Notes: a model not told the origin generated them from the letters alone. DNA of 64,000 nt from Musa acuminata AAA Group (GCF_036884655.1 NC_088342.1:16825001-16889000), one strand, 5' to 3'. Positions 47,198 to 59,640 are shown, counted from the stretch's first letter. A program made the numbers and translations.

Positions 47198-48902
47198 GGG
47201 GTTAACTCTCAAACGGATTAAAACCCAAGAGAGATGGCATACACCAGAAACTAAGAGGGCCACTCTATTACACGTCCACCCATGTTCAATGGGACAGACT
47301 ACACCTATTGGAAGACCCGAATGAAGATCTTCCTTGTTTCAATGGATTTTGAACTTTGGAATCTTGTCGAAAATGGATTTTCGAAGTTTTCTCTTCCAAT
47401 GATCGATTAGAATGAATTGGAGAAGAAGACTTACGCTCTTAATGCAAAGGATATGAATGCCTTATTTTGTGCGCTTGATAAAAATGAGTTCAATCGTGTT
47501 TTGGTTTGTGAAAACGCGTTTGATATTTAGCATACACTCGAAGTGACTCACGAATGTTGAATCTCGTATTTTGATGATGAAACTACTTGATATATGTTTA
47601 TGATTTAATTTGCGTTTTGAGTGACGCAGGGTGCTTCGATCGGGATGAGACAATTAAAGCAAGAAAATCATGTTGTGCCGGAGGAACATGTCAGAAGATT
47701 GGACGTCGGGCCGGTGGATCGGTTGACGTATCGACAGAAGGCTTCGGGCCGTGGACTCGGGCATCGGGCCAAGAAGAGCGGGTATTGTGCCAAGGATATC
47801 GGAGTTGCAGAGTCAACAGGCCGATTGGGCAATAGGATGCAGGAAAGGACGATGCGCCGAAGAATCGGACGAAGCGTCGAGGGACCAATGACATGCCGGA
47901 CAACTTGGTTAATTGCTTAGGATTAATTGTCTCGATCGAAGTTTTGCTTTAATTGTGCAGGATTAACTATGATAACGATGAAGACATAAAGCGAAACAAA
48001 GTGTCGGAGTCAAGCGCGAAGGATTTGTTGCAAGTTCGAGAGTTCGACGGAAGTCCGAAGGTTCGTCGGGAATGCTACCGGAACTAGCCGAGAATGAGTT
48101 GGGAGCTTGCCGAAGGGTTTTTCGGAAGCTCGCCGGAAGGTTCGTTGGGAGTTCGCGGAGCTCGCCGAGAAAGATCGGAGCTTACCGAAGAAGCTCGTTG
48201 GAACTCGCTAAGAACAAATCGTGAAGTCTAGGAGCTTGCCGGGAGTCCGCAGAATGGTTTCCGAGAGTTCATCGGAAGACCGCCGGAAGTTTGCCGAAAG
48301 CTCGCCAGAAGAAGTCTTGACTTGCGGACTTTGTAATAGCTTATAAAATGTCTTTAAAATCATAGTTAGCACATTAATTAGGGTTAGGATTAGGTGTTAA
48401 TCCTATAACCCAAGTAGGGGCCAATTAGGCCCAAGTTCGGACTGGTTTGGGCCAAGTTTGGAGCCAAACCAAGTGAGCTGAAATAGTGAAAGAGGTGGCA
48501 CCGCCCCAGCCAGGAGGTAGCACCGCCCAGGCTATGTCTCCCAGCGAGAATGGGAGGTGCAACCGCCCCAGCCAGGAGGTGGCACCGCCTGGGGCTCAGT
48601 CTCCGAGCGAGACTGGGCGGTGCAACCTCCCTGACAGAGAGGTGGCACCGCCTGAGCTCGGTCTTCGAGCTCTGGCAGAGAGGTGCAACCTCCTCAGTCA
48701 AGAGGTGGCATCGCCTGGGGCTCAGTCTCCGAGCCAGACTCAGGCGGTGCAACCGCCCCTGATAGAGAGGTGCAACTGCCTGGGCTTAGTCTTCGAGCTC
48801 TGCCAGGCGGTGCAACCTCTCCAGTCAAGAGGTACAACCGCCTGATCCCGGAATTCCGGGATTTGATCGTTTTGAGCTCCAAATTTGAATTGGATTGGGG
48901 CC

Positions 48903-48910
48903 TATAAATA
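48903..48910 (+). promoter_or_regulatory. TATA box of E7 5' LTR
   Basis: TATAAATA in 'gggcctataaatacccc', about 60 bases after the palindrome array. Confidence 0.65.
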
Positions 48911-49565
48911 CCCCACCCATTCAGCATTGAAAAGATACAGACCTACACCGAAATCTTGATCTTTTCTGTGATTCTAAGAGCTCAAAAGTGTTGTAAAGCC
49001 TTTAAGTCTCCTCCTTCTGTTCTTCAAGTTTTGAGTTGTAAAGTGAGGAGAGAAAGGTCTGTAAAGGTTGTCTCCTGAGCTTGTCAAAAGGAGAGAAACT
49101 GTAAAAGGGCAGTTGGCCTTCGCCTATTGAAGGAAGGCCTCTAGTTGACGTCGGTGACCTCGTCGGTGGAGGAAGCCAAAAGTGGAGTAGGTCAAGACTG
49201 ACCGAACCACTCTAAATCTCTGGTTTGCATTTATTTTGAGCACTTTATCATTACTGCAAACCTCCTTCATAACTACTGCTCTCTGCGCTTTTACGAACAA
49301 GTTCTAAGTGCTGTTCTTTCCGAATCTGCATTCAGACGTAAATCGGTGTTTTCGTACATTACAGTTTACGTTTACGTTTTGATTCTGCAAAACTATCTTC
49401 TGCGCCTTCACGAACAAGTTTCTAAGTGCTGATCTGTCCGAATCTGCTTTCAGACGTAAACCAGTGTTTTCGTACGATATTTACATTGCAGTTTACGTTT
49501 ACGCCTTGATTCTGCAAAACTGTCTTCTGCGCTTTTACGAACGAGTTTCTAAGTTCAGATCCCTT

Positions 49566-49880
49566 TGAAACTGCGTCTAGACATAAAATTGCGTTTAGAC
49601 GTAAAACTGCCCAAATTGTGTTTAGACGTTTTAGACGTAAACTGAGTTTAGACATAAATCTGCGTTTAGACGTAAAACTGCGTTTAGACGCAAACTACGT
49701 TTAAACGTCAAACTGCGTTTTAGACGTAAACTGAGTTTAGACGTAAATCTACGTTTAGACGTAAATCTACGTTTAGACGTAAATCTGCGTTTAGACGTAA
49801 AACTGCGTTTAGACGCAAACTGCATTTAAACGTAAATTGCGCTTAGACGCAAACTGGGTTTAGACGTAAACTGCGTTAAG
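49566..49880 (+). repeat. 18-base tandem array (CTGCGTTTAGACGTAAAT) in E7 5' LTR
   Basis: About 17 variable units, each with an ACGT core, lying 650-970 bases downstream of the TATA box. Earlier looser units start near 49330. Confidence 0.9.
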
Positions 49881-50037
49881 AAGTAAAACTGCGCTTAATC
49901 TTAAGTAATCTTAAAATCGGCTTTTACATCGAAATCGTTTTTATTAAACGAACGCAGCTTTCATTTTTAATCGCTGAAAGATTTCCGCTGCACTAATTCA
50001 CCCCCCCCCCCCTCTCAGTGCTCTCGATCCTAACAAT

Positions 50038-50049
50038 TGGTATCAGAGC
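50038..50049 (+). other. Primer-binding site of E7
   Basis: TGGTATCAGAGC two bases after the LTR end. Confidence 0.9.
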
Positions 50050-50085
50050 GGGGTATTTCTCATTTCGGATTTACACCCGAGAGAA

Positions 50086-51096
50086 ATGGCTCTTCAAGAG
50101 GGCTTTTCGGTCTTTCGTCCACCGTTATTTAACGGATTGGACTACACTTATTGGAAAACTCGAATGAGATTTTTCTTGATTTCTCTAAATCTGGATTTAT
50201 TGAATATCATTGAAAACGGTTTTCAACTTCCCTCTAAACCGATGAACGAATGGTCGGTTTTAGAGAAGAAGTATTTTTCTTTAAACGCAAAGGCTATGAA
50301 TGCCTTATTTTGCGCTTTGGACAAAAATGAGTTCAATCGGATTTCTACGTGCGAAACAGCTTTTGACATTTGGCGAACACTTGAAATCACGCATGAGGGA
50401 ACTAGTAGTGTCAAAGACTCGAAAGTTAACTTTTTATTGCATGATTTCAAGCTTTTTCGAATGCAACCAAGCGAGACTATAGGCGACATGTACACCCGTT
50501 TCACGGATGTCGTCAATAGTTTAAGAGCTCTTGGAAAATGTTTTTCGGACTTTGAACTCGTAAACAAGATTTTGCGTTCACTTTCTAAGAAGTGGGATTC
50601 AAAAGTAACTGCAATACAAGAAGCTAAAAACCTAAACAACTTACCACTTGAAGAACTAATTGGTTCATTGATGACATATGAAATGGTGCACAATGCACAT
50701 AATGAACATGTTGAACACAATCACCTTCCAAAGAACAGGAAGGGTTTGGAACTCTGGACAAATGAATGCCACTTGAGCGATGACTCAAGTGATGAGAACA
50801 ATGATGAACAAAACAACCTTCCAAAGAACAGGAAGGATTTGGGACATAGAACATTTGAAGACCACTCGAGCATAAGCTCAAGTGATGGTGAACTTAAACT
50901 ACAAATGAAATGAAAATTAAAAAGCAAAAAGAATCGAACTACTTGCTTTAAACGCAAGAAGAAGAACAAAAATTGGGATGAATCGAGCTCCTCCGAAGAA
51001 GAGAAAGTCAACAAAAGCAAGGCGGCAAACTACGCCTTAACATCCTACAATGATGAGGTAATCGAAATCCCCCTAATTTATTTTGAAATTACTTGA
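50086..51096 (+). pseudogene. E7 gag without zinc knuckles
   Basis: Starts MALQEGFSVFRPPLFNG and is open to TGA at 50911, then continues in frame to a second TGA at 51094. The capsid-like N-terminal two thirds is well preserved (DYTYWKTRMRFFL, FALNAK-like FSLNAKAMNALFCALDKNEF, SETIGDMYTRFTDVVNSL, KVTAIQEAKNLNN). The two zinc knuckles of its relatives are absent: the sequence goes from an acidic repeat (NLPKNRKDLGHRT, present twice) through Lys/Arg-rich KSKKNRTTCFKRKKKNKNW to the SSSSEEE segment. RNA binding would rest on the basic tract. The single internal stop leaves 275 codons intact. Confidence 0.85.
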
Positions 51097-53811
51097 TGCT
51101 TTCATGATGTATTTTTCTCTTTTAGTTTAGAATTAATTTTCTTAAAAATTACATGTTAAAAAAAAAATTATTATGATCATACTAAGTAATTTCGAAAATG
51201 ATAATATTGCATATTTTATGATAAACAAATAAAATGATCTTGATTGAAAATATGAAATCATGGTTAAGAAGTAATAATGTGTATTACGTTGATTTCCATT
51301 GTTATTTCTCGATTTTGATTAAAGATCATGTTTGATTTGAAGAAATGCATAATGATGAAATTAAATATTTTGATTAACAATTTTATGCATGAGATTTTAA
51401 GCCGATGATAAGCATGTGTTATTCTCATGAGTATATTTGAAAAACTATGGCAAAAATGTGCTCGAATGCATGAACGTGTTAAGATTATTTTTCGGACATT
51501 CTTGATTCAATGTTCAAAACACTTAATTGCCATGATGAGTTTACACTATAACATGTTGGAAATTATATGTTTTGGATACATAAATTTTTATGATCATGAG
51601 CATGTTTTATCTTCATAATTGAACTTGAAAATCTATAGCAAAATCTTATCTGAATGCATGAAAGTACTAATTTCATTTTCGGATTCACTTAACAATTGGT
51701 ATCCTAACAATCGGATTTTCTCATACACTTATGAAAAATATTTTTCTAAAATGGATTTGATGAAATGATTCCTGCTTATAAATTCCATCTTGAAATATGA
51801 ATGATAGTGTCTTTGCTTGCAAAGATTTGTTTCACATACATATCTCCTATGATTCATGTGCAGAAAAAGAATTTATAAATCATAATACAATGAGAATTCT
51901 TATGCAAAAATAAAGTGCTTTTGTGATTCTTTGCTAAAGAGAATAATTATTAAATTCATGATCTTGATAATTATAACATAAAGCTCTTTATAAATCAAGA
52001 TCGTTCATTATGCTCCCTACATTTATCAAAAAGGAGTTCTTCAAATGAAATGCAACTTGTCTTTTGATTTCATGATATTTTGTGAATTTCGAAATTAATT
52101 TTAATGACTTGATTATGAGTTTCAAGTTGACGATTTGATTTGAATAAGTTATGTCTAAATCATAATCATGATCTTGCAAAATTGAAATCACAAATAATAT
52201 CTTTTGGTATTCATGAATTGATACTCACAATATGAAAGTATTGGTATTCATGACTTGATTTTGATTGAAACATTACATGCTTAAATTAATCATTCTTCTA
52301 TGTTTCAAAATTTCTTTAAATGCCTTATGTGATGACTGAAAATTAATTTGCTTTATGATGAATCACGAATCATGACTTGATCTATGATATTGAAATATTC
52401 TAATCATGATTCTTGGTTATATAATTCCTTTGCCCTATTAAAAGGATTTGTTGAATGGATCATGTCCTTCTTGAACTTTCTTGATATCATGACAAGATTT
52501 TGTAATATGGCCTGTATAATAATTAAAAAATTTTGGCCATTGATTTCTCCCTTCTTTTCGACAAAAACAAAGGGGAGAAAGCTTTTGCTAGTTAGAACAT
52601 GCAAAGAAAAGCAAGTGCAATCTTGCACATGAAGCAAGTGTTGAATTGCCATGATTGAACCTAAGAATCTTGCTATGCTTTTGTGCATATATGTTGTGAT
52701 GAAAATATAGCTTCATGTTATAAAAACTTGCATATCTTTTAAAATAGCTAGAGCTACTTCTCCTTTTGTTGATGATAAAGGGGGAGAAATATATGAATTG
52801 ATACTATAAGTGCCATATTTGAATTTTCATCATGTTAAGATATCAAGAACTTGCATCGTAATTCTACTTGAAGATATCTTGCCATGTGATGAAATGCTAC
52901 GATTTGTTGCTAAAATGATGCATGCAATACTTATGCTTTCTACGTAATGTATTGCATATGATATGAACCTTGATTAAAATTGCCTTGATTTGAATTCAAG
53001 GTTTATCTCAATTATGGAATTTTGAAATAAAAATGATTACTCACCTTTGTCATGATTTAGAAATTGACAGAAAGGGTTTTCCCTTCTTTTTGACAATGAC
53101 TAAGGAGGAGATAACTTGCCTGCACAATTCAAGAAGAAAGCAAATTTTCACTTCTCAAAAGAGAAGAAATTGCTATCTTGAACATCTTAAGAAACAAAAA
53201 GAACAAAGGTGCTATCTTGCCTATCTCAAGAAGCAAAACATGCTAACTTGCGCATCTAGCAAAGTGGACAAAATTTTCATATTTCAAGAAGCAAGAGTTG
53301 CCTTCTTGAACATATCTAATTTGCTAGCTTGCATAATGTAGAACTTGCTATCTTGAACATCTCTAATTTTCATACCAAGTGCTATCTTGTATGCTATCAA
53401 ACTTGCATATCTAAAACTTGATAGCTTGAATATTCTAAGCATGATTCAACACTTGCTATATTTTCTAGCAAAATTGCATGATGATAAAACTTGATATTAT
53501 GTTTTTCATGCAATGAGTTGAACCAATATCACAAACACTTGATTGTGATACTTCTCCTTTTTGTTGATGACAAAGGGGGAGAAGTATGTTGATGAAAGTA
53601 TGTTGATGACATGACATGTGATGCATAAGTTTATGCATATGTTCATGTTGACGTGTTGCAAATATTCATGATGAATATTGCAATGACTTGAATTCAGTTT
53701 GAATTCAAGGTTCTATCAATATGGCATATTGATAGGGGGAGTTTGTTTAAACTCCGGGAGTTAAGTTTAACTCCGTCATCAAGTGGTTGTCATCATCAAA
53801 AAGGGGGAGAT
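51097..53811 (+). other. E7 internal non-coding spacer with multiple polypurine tracts
   Basis: AT-rich, no gene. Tracts at about 52570-52580 (aaaggggagaaag), 52777-52790, 53101-53112, 53571-53584 and 53800-53811, most preceded by 'ttttgttgatgacaa'. 53100-53500 is rich in 'cttgctatcttgaacatc' phrases shared with E0 (1-447). Confidence 0.75.
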
Positions 53812-56310
53812 TGTTGAATCTCGTATTTTGATGATGAAACTACTTGATATATGTTTATGATTTAATCTGCGTTTTGAGTGACGTAGGGTGCTTCGATCAG
53901 GATGCGACAATTAAAGCAGGAAAATCATGTTGTGCCGGAGGAACAAGTCAGAAGATTGGACGTCGGGCCGGTGGATCGGTCGACGTATCGGCTTCGGGCC
54001 GTGGACTCGGGCATCGGGCCAAGAAGAGCGGGTATTGTGCCAAGGATATCGGAGTTGCGGAGTCAACAGGCCGATTGGGCAATAGGCTGTAGGAAAGGAT
54101 GATGCGCCGAAGAATCGGACGAAGCGTCGAGGGACCAATGACATGCCGGACAACTTGGTTAATTGCTTAGGATTAATTGTCTCGATCGAAGTTTTGCTTT
54201 AATTGTGCAGGATTAACTATGATAACGATGAAGACATAAAGCGAAACAAAGTGTCGGAGTCAAGCGCGAAGGATTTGTTGCAAGTTCGAGAGTTCGACGG
54301 AAGTCCGAAGGTTCATAGGGAATGCTACCAGAACTAGCCGAGAATGAGTTGGGAGCTTGCCGAAGGGTATTTCGGAAGCTCGCCGGAAGGTTCGTTGGGA
54401 GTTCGCGGAGCTCGCCGAGAAAGATCGGAGCTTACCGAAGAAGCTCGTTGGAACTCGCTAAGAACAAATCGTGAAGTCTAGGAGCTTGCCGGGAGTCCGC
54501 AGAATGGTTTCCGAGAGTTCATCGGAAGACCGCCGGAAGTTTGCCGAAAGCTCGCCAGAAGAAGTCTTGACTTGCGGACTTTGTAATAGCTTATAAAATG
54601 TCTTTAAAATCATAGTTAGCACATTAATTAGGGTTAGGATTAGGTGTTAATCCTATAACCCAAGTAGAGGCCAATTAGGCCCAAGTTCGGACTGGTTTGG
54701 GCCAAGTTTGGAGCCAAACCAAGTGAGCTGAAATAGTGACAGAGGTGGCACCGCCCCAGCCAGGAGGTAGCACCGCCCAGGCTATGTCTCCCAGCGAGAC
54801 TGGGAGGTGCAACCGCCCCAGCCAGGAGGTGGCACCGCCTGGGGCTCAGTCTCCGAGCGAGACTGGACGGTGCAACCTCCCTGACAGAGAGGTGGCACCG
54901 CTTGAGCTCGGTCTTCGAGCTCTGGCAGAGAGGTGCAACTGCCTCAGTCAAGAGGTGGCACCGCCTGGGGCTCAGTCTCCGAGCCAGACTCAGGCGGTGC
55001 AACCGCCCCTGACAGAGAGGTGCAACCGCTTGGGCTTAGTCTTCGAGCTCTGCCAGGCGGTGCAACCTCTCCAGTCAAGAGGTACAACCGCCTGATCCCG
55101 GAATTCCGGGATTTGATCGTTTTGAGCTCCAAATTTGAATTGGGTTGGGGCCTATAAATACCCCACCCATTCAGCACTGAAAAGATACAGACCTACACCG
55201 AAATCTTGATCTTTTCTGTGATTCTAAGAGCTCAAAAGTGTTGTAAAGCCTTTAAGTCTCCTCCTTCTGTTCTTCAAGTTTTGAGTTGTAAAGTGAGGAG
55301 AGAAAGGTCTGTAAAGGTTGTCTCCTGAGCCTGTCAAAAGGAGAGAAACTGTAAAAGGGCAGTTGGCCTTCGCCTATTGAAGGAAGGCCTCTAGTTGACG
55401 TCGGTGGAGGAAGCCAAAAGTGGAGTAGGTCAAGACTGAACGAACCACTCTAAATCTCTGGTTTGCGTTTATTTTGAGCACTTTATCATTACTACAAACC
55501 TCCTTCATAACTACTGCTCTCTGCACTTTTACGAACAAGTTCTAAGTGCTGTTCTTTCCGAATCTGCATTCAGACGTAAATTGGTGTTTTCGTACATTAC
55601 AGTTTACGTTTACGTTTTGATTCTGCAAAACTGTCTTCTGCGCCTTCACGAACAAGTTTCTAAGTGCTGATCTGTCCGAATCTGCTTTCAGACGTAAACC
55701 AGTGTTTTCGTACGATATTTACATTGCAGTTTACGTTTACGCCTTGATTCTGCAAAATTGTCTTCTGCGCTTTTACGAACGAGTTTCTAAGTTCAGATCC
55801 CTTTGAAACTGCGTCTAGACGTAAAATTGTGTTTAGACGTAAAACTGCCCAAACTGTGTTTAGACGTTTTAGGCGTAAACTGAGTTTAGACGTAAATCTG
55901 CGTTTAGACGTAAATCTGCGTTTAGACGTAAATCTGCGTTTAGACGTAAAACTGCGTTTAGACGCAAACTACGTTTAAACGTCAAACTGCGTTTTAGACG
56001 TAAACTGAGTTTAGACGTAAATCTACGTTTAGACGTAAATCTGCGTTTAGACGTAAATCTGCGTTTAGACGTAAAACTGCATTTAGACGCAAACTGCATT
56101 TAAACGTAAATTGCGCTTAGACGCAAACTGGGTTTAGACGTAAACTGCGTTAAGAAGTAAAACTGCGCTTAATCTTAAGTAATCTTAAAATCGGCTTGTA
56201 CATCGAAATCGTTTTTATTAAACGAACGCAGCTTTCATTTTTAATCGCTGAAAGATTTCCGCTGCACTAATTCACCCCCCCCCCCCCTCTTAGTGCTCTC
56301 GATCCTAACA
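53812..56310 (+). repeat. E7 3' LTR
   Basis: 2499 bases, the pair of 47555-50035. Differs by scattered substitutions, two small deletions (7 and 12 bases) and two extra 18-base units. TATAAATA 55153-55160; array about 55806-56155. Confidence 0.93.
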
Positions 56311-57579
56311 ACGAAGGCACAAGTAGAGTGAAAGAGTCAAAAATCAATCTTTTGATACATTCTTTTGAACTTTTCCGAATGAAACCGAGCGAGACTATTG
56401 GCAATATATACACCCGTTTCACGGATGTCGTCAATGGTCTAAAAGGACTCGGCAAATGTTTTTTGGATTTTGAGTTCGTAAATAAGATTCTAAGATCCCT
56501 TCCTAAGAGTTGGGACCCTAAAGTCACTGCTATTCAAGAGGCTAAAGATTTAAACAACTTTCTTCTTAAAGAACTAATCGGATCATTAAAGACCTATGAA
56601 ATGACTTACAAGGATCATGAAGAGCAAGAAGACATCTTTCCAAAAAACAGGAAGGATATGGCACTTAGAACTTTAGATAAACACTTGAGAGAAAACTCAA
56701 GTGATGAGGACTGTGACGATGACTTGCCACTTCTAACAAGGAAATTCAAAAAATTCATTAAGAGAAACAAATTTAAAAATTGACACAAAAAATAAATTTG
56801 AACCCAAAAAGGACCAAGTTATTTGCTACGAGTGCAAAAAGCCAGGACACTACAAAAGTGATTGTCCCCAAGCCAAGAAGACAACATCAAAGAAGAAGGC
56901 GTTCAAAGCAACGTGGGATGACTTAAGCACGTCTGAAGAAGAGGAGTCCAACACTAAGCAAGTTGCTCATTATGCCCTAATGGCCATCGGAGATGAGGTA
57001 ACAAATTTAATTGATGCAGATTTATCATTTGATGAATTATTAAATGCCTTCCATGACTTATTTGATGAATGCAAAACAATTAGTAGAAAATATAAATTGC
57101 TGAAAAATAAGCATGATAGTCTTATTAGCAATTTTGATAAATTAAAAACTGAATATCATGATAGTTTAGCTCAATGTGAAAAATGCCATGACCTAGAAAC
57201 TCTCCAAAAGGAGAACTTGCTACTTATGGACGTCTTGAAGAAATTCGAGGTTAGTAGCAAGTCTTTGAACATGATCCTTATAAATAAGGGTCATGTTCCC
57301 AAAAGAAGTGGAATCGGATTTGTGAGAAGTCCTCACCAAAATCCAACCACCTTCATAAAAGGCCATATCTTACATGTTCAGCACCAAAGCAAATGCAACT
57401 TTTGTTGCAAACATGGACATAAAACGTATCATTGTCCATTTAAGAAAATTAGCCTGAACAAACTGATTTGGGTTCCTAAAGGAATCATGATAAACTCTAT
57501 GCAACATGATAAACAATGTAGATCATTTTTTGAGGCACCCAAAAGTAAATGGGTACCTAAAAATCACCACTTTTTGTAG

Positions 57580-58464
57580 AAACGTACACCATCAAAAGCT
57601 AGGAGCAAGAGATAATATCCTGCTTTTTGGGTACTCGATATTCATAACTCGAGATCCAAAAGAACACGTAATGCTCTCTAGCCTAAATAGTAAAAAGAGG
57701 ATTAGAAAATTAATATTACAGAGATTCTAATACAATCTTGTTTGATCCCTCATATTTTGAAACTCATAATTCTCCCTTCACATACCCTCCGGATTTCTGA
57801 ACTAATCGAATTTATTTCTTCTTTACCTTCGGATCCAACTATATCATGAACTTACGTCTTGCAAGCAAAGTTTGCCATAAACTTGCGAAGCTTACCAACT
57901 TGTATAATAAGTCATGAACATGTCTAAAAATTATGTACTACATTTAAAGTAGAATATGCGCTTCACAATATCTATCTTGAACGTACGAAATTTCTCATCT
58001 TGAAATGGAAACTCTTACGTAATTACGAAAGTAAAGTTGATTGCTTCACAAATGAAATCTCTCCTCAAGTCAAAAACATCCAAATCAGCCCATACAGCCC
58101 CCAAAAAAGTGCTCACTACCTGTAGGCGGTGGCACTGCCCATCTGGCGGTAGCACCGCCGGTTGTCACGGGTTGCAAGTGGTTGCACCGCCCAGCCAACG
58201 GTGCCATCGCCCGCAACTTTGCCCCCTTTTAAACCGAGCTAGGGCCGGCGGTGGAACCGACCCCAACTCACTCCCCTCTCCTTCCAGTAGCTCCAACACT
58301 TCTCCACCTCCATTTCTTCCCTTTAGCTGCCCAAATACTGCCCATTTCAAAGCAAAGATCAACAATCTCTCATTCTCTTGAAGATCTCACTTAAGGTATT
58401 CTCTAAGAAGCTTTTGATTTCTGTTTACTCTTGCTCATTACTATCTTCTTAAATAGCAGTAGTT
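57580..58464 (+). other. E5 gag-to-ORF2 spacer
   Basis: Same order as in E1: residual pol start, AT-rich tract, GGCGGTGGCACTGCC palindromes (58115-58255), 'gcccccttttaaaccgag' (58220-58237), then a CT-rich leader before ORF2. Confidence 0.65.
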
Positions 58465-59171
58465 ATGGGCTCCAGAAGATCCTCTAGGGACAAAGGGAAG
58501 AGGAGATTAGAAGAAGACTTTGATTCCACCCTTTTCGATTCAAAACCTCATGCCCAAAAATTTGCTTCCATAGAATTTAGAAATGTCCATAAGGGAAAGT
58601 ATGTTGATCTAAATGAACTAAGTAATTTAGAGACAATTCAATGGTTTGTAAATTTAGATCCACTCCCAATACTACAAATTAGTGAACCCATCTACCCAAG
58701 ATTTGTTAGGTTGTTTTACAACAATCTACAAGTAGATGAAGAAGAAAGAGTGTCTACTCCAATCTACAACAATCTACAACAATCCATAAGGGAAAGTATG
58801 TTGATCTAAATGAACTAAGTAATTTAGAGACAATTCAATGGCTTGTAAATTTAGATCTACCCCCAATACTATAAATTAGTGAACCCATCTACCCAAGATT
58901 TGTTAGGTTATTTTACAACAATCTACAAGTAGATGAAGAAGAAAGAGTGACTACCTATCTCTTCGGACAACACATTTTTATTATGGATAGATTCATTTGC
59001 GACATGATAGGCATTCCCGTAAAAGATAAAGGTCTTTATTTTAGAGGATTGTGGGATGATGAAACAGTTGGGACAACCTACGTCGAAGCCTTAGGAACAA
59101 TTTTCGGTAATCCCAACTTAGTGATAGTTCCTAAAAGCTGTGAGCATCTACTACCACTAAACACTAAAACG
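58465..59171 (+). pseudogene. ORF2 of E5, with internal duplication and 3' truncation
   Basis: MGSRRSSRDKGKRRLEEDFD is open through LVDEEERVST-type sequence. A duplication of about 190 bases with offset 197 (58587-58752 repeated at 58784-58949) follows and breaks the frame; the second copy carries a stop. It continues YLFGQHIFIMDRFICDMIG...YVEALGTIFGNPN to LPLNTK, where the chromovirus LTR begins at 59172. See 7690-8799 for the domain. Confidence 0.78.
58587..58949 (+). repeat. Tandem duplication in E5 ORF2
   Basis: 58587-58752 and 58784-58949 are near-identical, separated by 'actccaatctacaacaatc'-type repeats. Confidence 0.88.
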
Positions 59172-59470
59172 TGGCATCATCAGTGAATGAAGCATTTCAG
59201 AGCATATCAAAAACAAATATCGTACAGAAGCTCAAACGTCGTCCTTGACGTTGCAATCATATCATTCTTATCCAGAGCATGAACAGAAACAACTCACCAA
59301 AACTCTGGATGTCATATCAAACATATAGAAGGTGTAGTGGGATCTCAGTCAGAATGTGATTCATCCATTTCTGAATGACCACCTGACAAAAGTCTCCCAC
59401 GTCTGGGAGCTCCATCCACCCACGTCTAGGTGAAGTCAGAGGGGCCGGCAGAGCATCGCAGGCTCTAAGC

Positions 59471-59640
59471 ACATACCCTTTACCATTTCTGGCAAAGGTC
59501 CAGAATATCCCACATAGCGGGACCCCACATAGCGGGCAATAAGCGCATACCCTTTACCATTTCTGGCAAAGGTCCAGAATATCCCACATAGCGGGCAATA
59601 AGCGCATACCCTTTATCATTTCTAGCAAAGGTCCAGACAA
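59471..59640. repeat. 59-base tandem repeat in gypsy D LTR
   Basis: Three units beginning 'cataccctttaccatttctg', the first with an internal 15-base duplication (cccacatagcggga). Confidence 0.88.

Larger units (their letters stand above)
47555..50035 (+). repeat. E7 5' LTR
   Basis: TGTTGAATCTCGTATT...GATCCTAACA, 2481 bases. Palindrome array 48491-48845, TATAAATA 48903-48910, ACGT-rich 18-base tandem array about 49566-49880, poly-C near the end. Confidence 0.93.
47555..56310 (+). mobile_element. E7: gag-only Sirevirus with 2.5-kb LTRs
   Basis: LTRs 47555-50035 and 53812-56310; TSD ACGAA at 47550-47554 and 56311-56315. Internal 3.8 kb: primer-binding site, gag (50086-51096), long non-coding spacer with at least four polypurine tracts. 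No pol. The LTRs are nearly identical over 2.5 kb, so it is among the youngest insertions here. Confidence 0.93.
47235..57579 (+). pseudogene. E5 gag, split by E7
   Basis: 47235-47554 encodes the N-terminus (FNGTDYTYWKTRM, ALNAKDMNALFCALDKNEF) with stops near 47253, 47407 and 47528. E7 is inserted in a THEGTSR codon run; the frame resumes at 56316 with GTSRVKESKIN. A one-base gain near 56780 shifts the frame ahead of the first knuckle (CYECKKPGHYKSDC). The second knuckle is CNFCCKHGHKTYHC, and it ends HHFL-TAG at 57577. Confidence 0.88.
32153..59171 (+). mobile_element. E5: Sirevirus with gag and ORF2, hit by four later insertions
   Basis: Own sequence: 5' LTR (32153-32601, 38065-38448, 46659-47183), primer-binding site 47186, gag (47235-47554, 56316-57579), spacer, ORF2 (58465-59171). 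Insertions: gypsy B (32602-38059), E6 (38449-46653), E7 (47555-56310) and a chromovirus from 59172. The 3' end is outside the window. It lies in the E4 gag. Confidence 0.88.

Noticed and set aside
48486..48845. 119-codon frames on both strands (also 54736-55095)
   Set aside because: They are translations of the LTR palindrome array; repeats without stops explain them.
49631..49825. Regular Arg/Lys/Ser-rich frame (RRFTSK repeats), also 55869-56099
   Set aside because: Product of the 18-base tandem array; no start context or conservation beyond the repeat.
49566..49880. Evenly spaced repeats that could suggest a CRISPR array
   Set aside because: Units are contiguous 18-base repeats without unique spacers, inside a plant LTR.
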